NCBI GenBank assembly: GCA_011192155.1
Contig: DUEK01000018.1
Coordinates: 1-45,756 of the forward strand
Length of the DNA: 45,756 bases
Origin: Thermoflexia bacterium
Lineage (GTDB): Bacteria > Chloroflexota > Anaerolineae > B4-G1
Direction: 5' to 3'
Made by a program: the position numbers and the translations under genes. Shown in pieces: positions 28,576 through 39,500 of this stretch. Under the pieces are notes generated by a model. The model did not search any database, was not told the origin of the DNA, and was given only the letters and a program-made list of their open reading frames with translations. Positions within the stretch are counted from its first letter, which is position 1. Each line of letters opens with the position of its first letter.

Positions 28576-29984
28576 CCCACTTCCTCCTGATTGGAAACTT
28601 TGTCTTGCTCAATTGTACCATATTCCTGCGGCTCGACCAAGTCATTCGAAGGATTTGCCTCCGCTTCTTTGCTGTATTGTGCTTGTTGCTCTAATCTCTC
28701 TCGTCGCCGAGAGGGCGCACTCAACCCCAAAAAGACCAGCCATCCGACCATAAAGGCCACTGCCCCGATAGCCCCAGCGCCAGCCAGTTGGGCGATCAGT
28801 TGGCCGGGGCCGTCGCCCGCGCTGAATTTCTCCGCCGGGAAAAAACCGGTCACGCCCTGCCCGGCCACGGTGTGGTACTCTTGCAATCCTACACCGTTCC
28901 ACCCCTGTCCCCACAGCCCATCGGCGCATACCGCCGCCGCCAGCAGCCCCAACAACCCGGCCGTGACGCCCAGCGCCACCGTCGCCGTCCCGTCGGGCAA
29001 GCGCAGCACTCGCTCCACCAGATAGACGCCCAATGGCAGTAGCAGCCCGGCCAGCGCGCCGATCAGCAACGCGGCCCACGGCGGCGTGAACGGCGCGCCC
29101 GCCGAGATGGCGATAAAGCCGGCCGCCATGCCGCGCGCCGACATCAGCGCGTCGGCGCGGCCCACCGTGAGCCAGCAATAGGTCTGCGAGGCCAGGATCG
29201 CGCCCGCGCCGGCCAGCAGCCCGTTGACGGCGATACGCTCCAGGCTCAACTCGGCCCCTAGCGCGTGAAAGGGCGTGCTCAACGACCAGCCCAACCAGCC
29301 CAGTCCGAAAAGCAGCGCGCCCAGGTTCGCCAGCAGGGGGAAGTGGGCGGGCGGCATCTCGTCCGGTTCGCCCGGTTCGCCCGGCGGCAATCGCTGACCC
29401 AATCCCACCAGCGCTCCCATCGCGGCCAGCCCGCCCAAGAGATAGACCACGCCAGAGCCAGCGTGATCCACGAATCCGTGTCCCACCTCGGCCGTGGCGC
29501 CCAGGTCGGCCAGCCAGCCTCCGCCCCAGGCCCAGCAGGCCGCCAGTGGGAAGAGCGCCGTCGCCACAACCAGCCCGCCCAGCGCGACCTGCCAGCCGCT
29601 CGCGCGCCCGCTCGCGCTGAGCGTCACCAGCAGTACGGCCGTCGCCGCCAGCGGCAGGTAGTTGACAAACAGCCCCAGCGCCTCGGACGTGGCAGCGGGG
29701 CCGGTCAAGAAGAAACCCTTCAGGCCGATCAAGCCCCATCCAGAGACGCCGTGCAGGTCGTCCAGTCCTTGCAGCCCCGGCAGATCGCTCATATATTTAG
29801 CGCCGCCCAGGTGAAAGGCGAATCCCACCGCAAAGTACCCCAGCGCCGCCAGCGCCAGCGCCAACGCGCCCACCGTCGTCGCGCGGCGCGCCCTTTGCGG
29901 TTCCATCCCGCCCCAGGCCAGCAGGAACAGGCCCACCGGAATCAAATAGCCTAATAACGCAGGAAGCCAAGTTTCGAATGTCAT
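28572..29984 (-). CDS. Ammonium transporter (Amt)-like membrane protein, divergent
   Basis: Multiple TM segments; WAWGGGWLADLGATAEVGHGFVDHAGSGVVYLLGGLAAMGALVGLGQR corresponds to the Amt signature region. Confidence 0.7.
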   Translation of the reverse strand: MTFETWLPALLGYLIPVGLFLLAWGGMEPQRARRATTVGALALALAALGYFAVGFAFHLGGAKYMSDLPGLQGLDDLHGVSGWGLIGLKGFFLTGPAATSEALGLFVNYLPLAATAVLLVTLSASGRASGWQVALGGLVVATALFPLAACWAWGGGWLADLGATAEVGHGFVDHAGSGVVYLLGGLAAMGALVGLGQRLPPGEPGEPDEMPPAHFPLLANLGALLFGLGWLGWSLSTPFHALGAELSLERIAVNGLLAGAGAILASQTYCWLTVGRADALMSARGMAAGFIAISAGAPFTPPWAALLIGALAGLLLPLGVYLVERVLRLPDGTATVALGVTAGLLGLLAAAVCADGLWGQGWNGVGLQEYHTVAGQGVTGFFPAEKFSAGDGPGQLIAQLAGAGAIGAVAFMVGWLVFLGLSAPSRRRERLEQQAQYSKEAEANPSNDLVEPQEYGTIEQDKVSNQEEVG

Positions 29985-30036
29985 AATCGCTCCATTTCTT
30001 GTGGTGATTCAAGATGTATGATAGTGGGAAGAAAAG

Positions 30037-30066
30037 CCTTGCGAAGGTTATGTAGCCTTCGCAAGG
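30037..30066. repeat. Perfect 11-bp inverted repeat
   Basis: CCTTGCGAAGG-TTATGTAG-CCTTCGCAAGG. Confidence 0.85.
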
Positions 30067-30133
30067 TTGCCGCTAAGCCTATATTTCGCACCCTGACGCA
30101 GCCTATTTGTATCTTTTTCAAAAAGTTGGGGAA

Positions 30134-30166
30134 AGAAACCAGGTTTTTCTGAAAAACCTGGTTTCT
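30134..30166. repeat. Perfect 33-bp palindrome (16-bp arms, 1-nt centre)
   Basis: AGAAACCAGGTTTTTC-T-GAAAAACCTGGTTTCT. Confidence 0.9.
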
Positions 30167-30358
30167 CACTGACTCAGACGGCGAATCTGCCCAAATTGGG
30201 TTCGGGAGAACAAAGTGGCAAGCTCCAAGTCAAGTTGTCCAGAGGTGCGGAAAATAGGCTAAGAAACAGCTTTTTGAAAAGACCCAACCCCCCGGCCTTT
30301 GGGTTGTTTCTTGTAAAATGAAGAACGCCGCAGGGGTTTTGGGCGCTAACTATGAAAT

Positions 30359-30535
30359 GACTCTATTGAAAAAACTAGGAATTTCACCACAGAGACACAG
30401 AGAGCACAGAGATTTTAAACTTGACCTTGAAAAATTAACTTTTTGACGTGTAAAATGAATTTTTTAAACCCAATATCAAATTTTCTCCGTGTCCTCTGTG
30501 CCTCTGTGGTTAGATGACCTTTTTTCAGAAGAGTC
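30359..30535. mobile_element. MITE-like element B (177 bp) with 7-bp target-site duplication
   Basis: Terminal inverted repeats GACTCTATTGAAAAAA / TTTTTTCAGAAGAGTC; inner inverted CCACAGAGACACAGAGAGCACAGAG / CTCCGTGTCCTCTGTGCCTCTGTGG. Flanking ATGAAAT at 30352-30358 and 30536-30542. Confidence 0.8.
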
Positions 30536-30553
30536 ATGAAATGATACTCCAGT

Positions 30554-33500
30554 TCAGTGATAGCTCCGCAACACCAGCGGCAGATAGATATTGTATGGGT
30601 TAACGGTAATGATCTCCGTGTCGTGAGCGGAGCCGCCGCAGTTAGTTGCAGTGAACGTCACAGTATAGTCCGCGTCATCATCATAAAGGTGTGATGCAAC
30701 AGAGATAGTCTGACCCACACCGGTTTGCTCCACTTGAGCGCCATCGCCAAAGTCCCAGATGTAGTCTATGGGAGTGGTGCAGTTGGTCGCCACCGTGCCG
30801 GTAAAAGTAACTGTCTGTCCGATCCGCGGCGTGGTGGGAGTATAGTCTATGGAGATATTGGAGATCGGTACACAGTCAATGTTCGTCGTATCCACCGCGT
30901 AGGTCTCGGTCACTCCTTCCCAAGTAGCAGTGATGGTCGCCGCCGCGTTGCCAGAATCGGCAAGCGACTGCACCGTCAAGGTGACGAGCTTCCCGGCAGC
31001 CGCGCCGACATCTAGACTGATGACCTGGGTCGGCTGTAGCGTGTATGCCCAGCCGGCGGGCGGGTCGCTCACCGTCAGGGTAACTGCCGGCGCTACGACA
31101 GTCCCCCAGTTGATCAAGGTATGGGTATAGACCACCTGAGCGCCAGGCAGAATGAACTCTTGAGCAGCCGGCGGTTCCAGTTCTAGCTCTCTCCGTAGAG
31201 GCACCGTAGAAGTAACCGGCCCGCCGGCATCTCCCACACCCTGGGCGCAGGTGACGGCAAAAGTCTGGTTGATGATGACCGTGCTGGAATAAGCGCCGCT
31301 ATCCACCAGCACGGTAAAGATGACCGGCGTTTGCTCTCCGGCTGGCAGCAATGGCAGCGTCCAGGTGATCGTATCGTTCCCGCTGTTGAAACCACAGTCG
31401 CCGCCGCCGCAAGAGTGATACGTCGTGCTCAGCGGCAGCGTATCGCTGATGAGCAGGTCGGTGGCGTCACCCAGCCCAGAGTTGGAGATGGTGAGCGTGT
31501 AGGTCAACAACTGGGCGGTGAGCGGTTCCTCCGGGTCGAGCGTCTTGGTGATGCTCAACGAGGGCATACGCACGGTGGTCGTGACCAGGTCGCCGTTGTC
31601 CGCCTTGTCTGGCTCAGACGTCGCGGTGCTGATAGCGGCGCTATTGGTCAGCACACTCCCCTCCTGGGCCGTACCGGCGACGACGGCCGTGACCAAGACC
31701 TGCCCGCTGGCGTTCCGGCTCACCGGGTCATTCAACGTCCAGGTGATGGTCTGCCCCACGCGCTCCGCCGTCGCGCCGGCCGATGTGGACGAGACGACGT
31801 TGGTCAGCGAGAGCGGCAGCGTGTCGGTGATCCGCACATCCACGGCTCGCACCTTGCCGGTGTTGGTATAGGTCAGGGTGTAAACGATGGACTGGTTGGG
31901 CGAGCGCACCGCCGGCCCGCTCTTTTCGAACGTCAGGTCGGGGTAACCGGTCGTGACCATAGCTTGAGCAGTGTCTGTGTAGAACCTCTGCTCGGCCACC
32001 GCGCCGGATTGTGAATCGCCCAGCACGCCGGCCCGGTTGGTCAGCGTCTCGTTCGCCCCGACGGTCTCTTCGACCAGGGCTATCACTGTGTAGACCTGTT
32101 GCTGGCCCGCCCCCAAGCTGCTCAACGTCCACGTTATCGCCGCTCCAGCTTGGGCGTCTGGAACAGGCAGGGCGCTCTGAAAACTCAACCCGGCCGGCAG
32201 TGTGTCCGTCACCACTGCGTCGTACAAGGGGCTTGAGCCGGTATTAGAGACGGTCAGCGTGACAGTTACCTCGTCCCCAGAACCCAGGTCGGTACTGGGA
32301 GCCATCACCTTGACGATGTGCGCCTCCGGTTCGACCACGGTAGTGGTGATAAAGTCGCTGTTATTCCCCAGCGCCTGCTCCGTCGTCGCGAGCGCGGCGA
32401 TGCCCGCCGTGTTGAGCAATATGTCTCCGCGTTGAGCGATAGACATGACGGTACCCGTGATCCAAACCTGACCGCTCACGCTCCGGCTCACCGGCGCCGT
32501 CAGCGTCCAGGTGATGGTCTGGCCTACGCGCTCCACCGTCGCGCCGGCAGACGTGGCGGAGATGATGTTGGTCAGCGAGAGCGGCAGCGTGTCTGTGATC
32601 TGCACGCCCTCGGCCCGCACCACGCCAGCGTTGGTATAGACGAGGGTGTAAAAGATGGTTCGGCCGGGCACGCTCGTCGCCGGCCCGCTCTTGCTGATGA
32701 CCAAGTCTGGGTAGCCCGTCCTGGGTGTGGCCTGGATGGTGTCCTCATAGATTCGCTCCTCGCTCGCCACACCGGGCATAGAACTACCCTGCCCTTGAGC
32801 AGTAGCGATGAGAGGAACATTTGCCCCGACGTCGCTGTTCACGCGGGCGGTCAAGGCCACGGCGCTCGAGTCGCCCGCGGCTATGCCGCCGAACGTGTGA
32901 GTGAACACCGAACCGCCCGTGTCGCTCACCACCCAGCCGCTGCCCAGCGTGTCGGTGATTATCACGTCGTAGAGCGTGGCGTTGCCAGAATTGGTGGCGG
33001 TGATGGCGACGATGACCAGATCGCCCATGCCTAGATTCAGAGCCGGGGACGTCGTGTGCGCCAGCGTCAGGCCAGGCTCGATCAGAGCGAACGTCTGGTG
33101 GGCGCTGGTGAGACGAGCCGGGCCGCTGAGAGAGCCTTCGGTGTAAGAGACGGTGACGGTGTTGGTGAGGGTGTCGCCGTCGCCGTTGTCGGCACGGTCG
33201 AGCACGCGAGCATTGAACGTAAGGGTGGCGACCGCAGGCGCGCCGCAGGTGGCCGTCACCGAGTTCAGCGTCCAGGTGATAGCGCCGCCGTCGGCTGAGA
33301 TCTCTTCCGTTTGAGTAGTAGCGCCGGTGATGGAGAGGCTGCCCGGCGCGTAGGCCAGCGCGGGATCGGTGGAGAGGGCGCCGCCGCTTTCGACCAGGCG
33401 CGGCAGTTGATCCACCACCACGGGGTCATAAGCCTTGTGACCGCCGGGGACGGTATAGACGAGGGTATAGGTGACGAGTTCGCCGATGGTCGCCTGGCCG

Positions 33501-36500
33501 GCCGGCGAGATGCTGTTCTCCCCGGCCTTGCTGATGGCAGCCGGTATGGTGCGCACTGTCGCCGTGAGCGGGTTGCCGGAAAAAACGGAGACGGGGTCGC
33601 TGATGGCAACGGTAAAGGTAATGACGGCCCCGTCGGCCAGGTAGGGGTTGACGTTCACGGTGTAGGTGATATAGACGCTGCTCTGAGCGGCCAGGTCGCC
33701 GTTCCAGGTGATGGCGGGCGGCGAGCCGCTGTATGCGCCGCCGCCGGCCGTGTAGGTAAGGGAGCCGGTGTTGTAGGCGACCTCGGCTGGCAGTGTGTCG
33801 GTCAACACGACGCCGGAGATGGCGCTATCGGCGACGTTGACGAGCATCAGGGTATGGGTCATAGTCTGGCAGGGCGCGAGTTCGGCGGCTGAGGCCCACC
33901 TATCCACGCGCAGGTTGTACTGGTCAGCGCCAATGTCGGGCGGTGAGGCCCGGTTCTCACCGTCAATGTCCGCGCTCACCCCGGCGTCAGCGCCCGCTCC
34001 GAGAGCGGCGGAACTGCCCGTGATGTGATAATCCATCCCCGCCTGGTCGCGATAGTTGGGCGAGCCGGTCACGTCGTTGCTATTGACGATGCTGCCAGAG
34101 GAAGCATTATAATCGGTCCCATTGCCATTCAGCAGGGTGTGGTCGGCGGCGACTGAGGCGCCGGCGTGCGAGGTGGTGATACCGACCGTGTGGCCGCTCA
34201 GGATGGTGTTGGTCAGGGCCAGCGTAAAGTTGCCCACCCGCGCGCCCTCGTCGCCGTTGTCGGCGATGGTGTTGTGGAGCAGCAGGCCGCTGCCAGAGCC
34301 ATCGAACAGCAGGCCGTCGCCGCCCGCGCTGGCGCGGTTAGCGCCGATGATGTTGTTGGTCATAGTGATACGGGCAGTGTTGGTGATGGCGCCGCCGCCG
34401 CCGAGGTCGGCCTGGTTATCCAGGATGACGTTGCGTTCCATCAGCACGGGGGAGTTGAGAGCATACAGACCGCCGCCCTGGAAAGTGGCCGTGTTGGTAT
34501 AGATGCGATTGTCGCGGAGTGTGAGGTTGGCGTTCGCGGCATAGACGCCGCTGCCGCTGATAGCGGTGTTGCTATACACCTGGCTCTGGGATAGTGTGAG
34601 CGCGCCGCTTCCGGCATAGACACCGCCGCCGTTGCCGGTGCCACTCACCGAGTTGTTGTACACCCGGCTGTTGACCAGCGTGACGGTCGCCCCGCCGTTG
34701 GCGTAGAGGCCGCCGCCGTCGCCGTTGACAAAGCCGTTGCGCAGGTGGAAGCCGTCAATCGTCACGCTGACCGCGCCGGTGACGACCACTACTCGCCGGG
34801 CGTCCTGACCACTCAGGCGAGTGGGATTCGCCTCGGGAGCGCTGGCGTTCCAGTCGGAGGCGGCATAGCCGCCGGTCAGTGTGAGGTTCTTGCTCACGCC
34901 GACCACTTCTGAGCCGGAGCCGGTATAGTCGCCGCCGGCTACCTTGACCGTATCGCCCGCTTGCGCCTGATCCACCGCCCATTGTACCGTCGCGCACGGC
35001 TTCCAGCTTGCCAGGCAGTTGTTGCCGGCGCCGTCCGAGTCAACCCCGCTCGCCGCGTCCACGTAGCGCGGGCCGCTCGCTGTGTTGATCGTCGTCGCCG
35101 TCTGGTTGGTGTTGTGGACGTCGCCCTCTATCAGAACCTGGGCATCGTTGAGTATCTGCGCGCCGGGCGCCAGCCAGGAAGTGATCTGGGCGGTGTAGGT
35201 GATATAGATCGGGTACGCGGCGGGCGCGTCGCCGCTCCAGGTGATGGCCCGCTGGGATGGCAGATAGCCGCAGCTCCCAACGTCACATTCCACCGCGCCG
35301 ACGTGAGTCAGGTAAGCGTCGAGCGTATCAGTGAGCACCAGCCCGCTCTCCCCGCCTTGCAGCATAAGTGTGTAAGTGATGATCTGATCAGGGTCGGCGC
35401 TGACCGGAGCGGACTTGACGATGACCAGCGCGAACTCGTCGGCGCCCAGGTCGGGGTGTTGCAGCAACGGGCGCGCGTCGCCGTCAATGTCCTCGCTCAA
35501 CCAGGTATCCAGCCCCTCGTCAATGACGCTCGAGCCCGGCTGGATGTGGTAATCTACTCCATCGGGGTTCTCAAAGCGCGGGTCAACGTCGAACAAGTCG
35601 GCGCTGCTGATGACGTTGCCCTGGTTGGCCGTGTTGCTGTACCAGAGCGTGTTGGAGAGGTAGGCGCTGCCCGCCACGACGTTGACGCCCACGCTGTGGC
35701 TGTAAAAGATGGTGTTGGTAAAGTGAGCCGTGTCGCTCACGATCGCGCCGGCGGCCGCGTTGCGGGCAAAGGTGTTGTGCAGCAGGGAACCGTCGCTGCC
35801 GCTCGCCGCCCGCACACCGGCCCCGCTGTTGTGGGCGACGACGCTGTTGATCAGCGTGTAGGAGCCGCCATTCACGTCCACGCCGTCGGTATTGTTATAA
35901 ATGTGGCATTGGCTGATGACGACCGTGGCCGCGTTCACGTCCACGCCGTCGGCGCCATTGATGATGTGCAAGCCGCCCAGCACGCCTGTAGCCGAGTTGG
36001 CGATGACCACGCCGGTGTTACCCTGAGCGTCCAGCGTCGTCGTGTTGGCGCTGGGATCATAGATCCAGGCAGGCAGAGTGGGCGTGTAGCCGCCCGTCAG
36101 CGTGAGGTCTTTGTCCAGGTAGGCCACCTGGCTCGTGCCGGTGTAGACGCCGGAGGCCACCTGCACCTCGTCGCCCGCCAACGCATGGTCAGCCGCGTAC
36201 TGGATCGTTAGGCACGGCATATCGGGCCGCATGCAGTTGTTCATTGTATCGTGGCCCGTCTCTGCCACGTAGCGCGCGCCGTGCGTGCCGGTGACGACCG
36301 TCGTCACCACAGAGCCGGGCACATAGTTGATCTCGGCGACGTTGGTGATGATCGTTCCGGCTATCAGCCAATCGGTGACCGTGGTGGTGACGGTGATGTA
36401 GGCTGTCGTGCTGCTATAGACCACGCCCTCCCACGAGACGGTGTGATCGCTATAGTTACTGCTGCCTGTGGGAGTGGAACTCAGTCCGGCGTAGTCAAGA

Positions 36501-39500
36501 TAGTCGTGCAGCCTGTCTGTGACCACAATGTCACGGTGAGCCTGTCCAGAATTGGTGATGGCGATGGTATAGGTGAGGGTCCCGCCGGCGGGCGCATACT
36601 CGACGGCCGTCTTTTTACTCTGCAGGCCGTTTTCGTACGCCCCGATGTCATGGTAAGAGGCCAGCGGGCGGGAGTTACCATCCAGGTCCTCGTCGGGCAG
36701 CGTCCCGTTTGGATCGCCCTGGTCAATGGCGTTGGAGTTGCTTCGCAGGTGGAAATCGTAACCCGCCGGATCCACAAAGCCAGGCGTCGTTGTGGTGATG
36801 GTGTTAGCGCCGGGGTCCACTTCTGCGTTAAAGTTGTCCGGGCTGTTTACCCACGCCAGATTGTAATCTAGTTGAGGCGCGCCGCCCAGGCCCGTGGGCT
36901 TGAAAACGCCATAGTTGGCATTGCTGGACAAGATCGTGTTGCTGATGCTGGAGGAGCCAGCCGCGAGATAGATGCCGCCGCCGTTGGTCGCCGTGTTGCT
37001 ATAAAAAGTGTCGTTCCACACCAGGGCGCTGTCGCCGGCGAGGTAAAGTCCGCCGCCATCGTCGGCCACGTTGTGGTAAAAGAGGTTGTTCCATACGCGC
37101 TGCCGGCCGCCAGAGCCGTAGGAACCGTACACGTAGAACCCGCCGCCCTCCGCCCCGGCCGTGTTGCCGTAGATCATGTTGCGCTCTAGGACAAGGTCGC
37201 TATCTCCACTGGTGTAGGCGTAATACACGCCGCCGCCCTTACTCTCAGCGCCTGTGGCGGTGTTGCTATAGATAAAGTTCCGCCGCACCGTCGGCGCGGC
37301 CCCAGAGGCGACGTAGATCCCGGCGCCGTCGCCCTCAACGTATCCTTGCCGCAGGTGGAAGCCTTCAATCGTCGCGGTGACGCCCGCGGCGACGTAGACC
37401 ACCCGCCCCTGCCCGCCGGCGTCCAGCGCCGTCTCGTTGATCGCGGGGTCGGGAGAGGCGTCCCAGCCGGCGTTGACATAGCCGCCCAGCAGTGTGAGGT
37501 TCTTGTCCAGGTAGACCGCTTCCGTGTAACCGCTGGTGGCTTGCACATCGGTATAGACGCCCTGCGCGACGAGCACGTCATCTCCGGCCAACGCCTGATC
37601 CACCGCCTGCTGGACGGTGGCGCAGGGGCCATAATCATAAGGCACCAGACAACTGTTGTTGTCATCCGTCCCCTCCGGCGCGACGTGGCGCGTGCCCGTG
37701 GTGGCAAGAACGAGCGTGTAATCGCGCGCCACGACCCGTTCACCGGCAAATGAGATCAACACCTGGGTTTCCTCCGTCTCCCCGGCCGCGGCGTGGGTGG
37801 GCAGCAACACAGTCACGATTACGGACGTGTACGCCTCTCCCGGCCCCAAATCGAGCACCCATTCTGGACTGACTGAACCATTAGCGAATTCGCTCCAGAT
37901 CTGTAGGTGAAAGCTCTCGGTATAGTTGCCCAGATTGGTCAGGGTGTGGGTGTAGGGAACCGGAATGCCGGCCTGGCTCGCTTGGTTGCCGGGGTCGGGC
38001 GTGAGCGCCGCGCCTGGCACGTAGGGTACCGTCGTCACATCCACGGCGGTGTCATAAACGATGTCGGTGATTTGCGAGGTGGCAGTGATGACGAGCAAAT
38101 CTTCCGTGCCGCTCAGGATGTCTGTACTCGTCGGCACGCTGATCGTCGCCAGAACCAGCACCCCGCTTCCCGGCGCTAGGGTGGGAACCACGGTCGGGGT
38201 GACCGAGGCCCAGCCCATAATGCTGTGGTAGGTGATGACGTAGGAATCGCTTATGCCGCCGACGTTGGTCAATCTGTGGGTGTAGGTGATGATGTCCCCC
38301 GGGGCAACGTACTGATTGTGATCCGGCCAGAGCAGCACGCCGGGCCGGCGCGCGGTCGTTGTATCTGTCGCGATGGCCGTCACCGTCGGGCTGAGTTGCG
38401 AGGCAGCGGTCACTACCGTTTGATTGGTGAGGGTATAAACCCACTCGGGGAGAATGGTCACGACCGAGACCGTCGTTGTGCGACTGGCCCCCACCGTCAC
38501 CTCGGCTGGCTGTTCGGTTTGTCCGTTCACGGTCGTCTCCCACCCATCCTCGTTCAGCCATGTCAGGTCGAATGTGTCGGTATAGTTGCCGCTGTTGGTG
38601 AGCGTGTGGGTGTACGTCACCGGGATGGTTGTGATGGCCGGCTGGGTTATGACGCTGGTGTTGTTCGGCGCCAACTCTACGCCGGCGGCCTGGTTGACGA
38701 TGGTCGTATCCACGACGGCGGCAGTAGGCAAATCCGGCTCTCCCCAGTGATAAGCGGTGATGACGGTGGTATCCACCAGCAGGTTGTCCGTAGCGGTGGG
38801 CGGCGCTGTGATAAAGATAGTGACAGGCGTTGCATCTTCTGGATCCAGCCATACCCAAGATGGCGTCGTCACAGTGAAACCCTGGCTACTATGAGACAGG
38901 AACCCGAATTGCTGTCGGCAGTTGCCGGTGTTGGTTATGCGGTGGGTGTAGGTAGCGGTGACCGGTTGGGCAGGGTCGGAAACGAGATTGCCGGCCCGAT
39001 CCGGCGCGAACTCGACGTCGCTGATATGCGTTACAGTGGTGATGTCCGTCACGCTGACGCTTACGATCTGATAGTCAGGAGCATAGTAGCCAGCATAGGA
39101 AGTAGCGGTGATGACGGTCGTGTTCGCCGCTTCACACTGAGCGGTTTCGGGGACTATGACTTCAACGGTGAGCGTCACCGACTCGCTATCCTCCACGACT
39201 GGTTCGTCAGGAGTCACACTCACCACCCAGTCTGGATCGGTCTCCCAGGTCACGGTGATGGTGCTATCCCACCAGTTGCCGGTGTTGGTCAGGATGTGTT
39301 CATACGTGACCGTATCACCCGGGAGGCCTCCTCCAGATTCATTCTGCACCAATGTCAGGCCCGGCTCTTGGTTGATGATGATAGTGTGCTCGGTGACGTG
39401 CGAGTCGCTGCAGAGGGTTGTAGCGGTAGCAGTGACAATGATGTGGTCTATCAGCACAGTGCTGGTGGGAGCAGCCGGCACCGTGACGGTGAAATCTATC

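Noticed and set aside
28642-29739. 365-aa ORF overlapping the Amt-like gene in another frame
   Set aside because: Arg/Gly-rich out-of-frame ORF; the Amt-like frame has coherent transmembrane segments.
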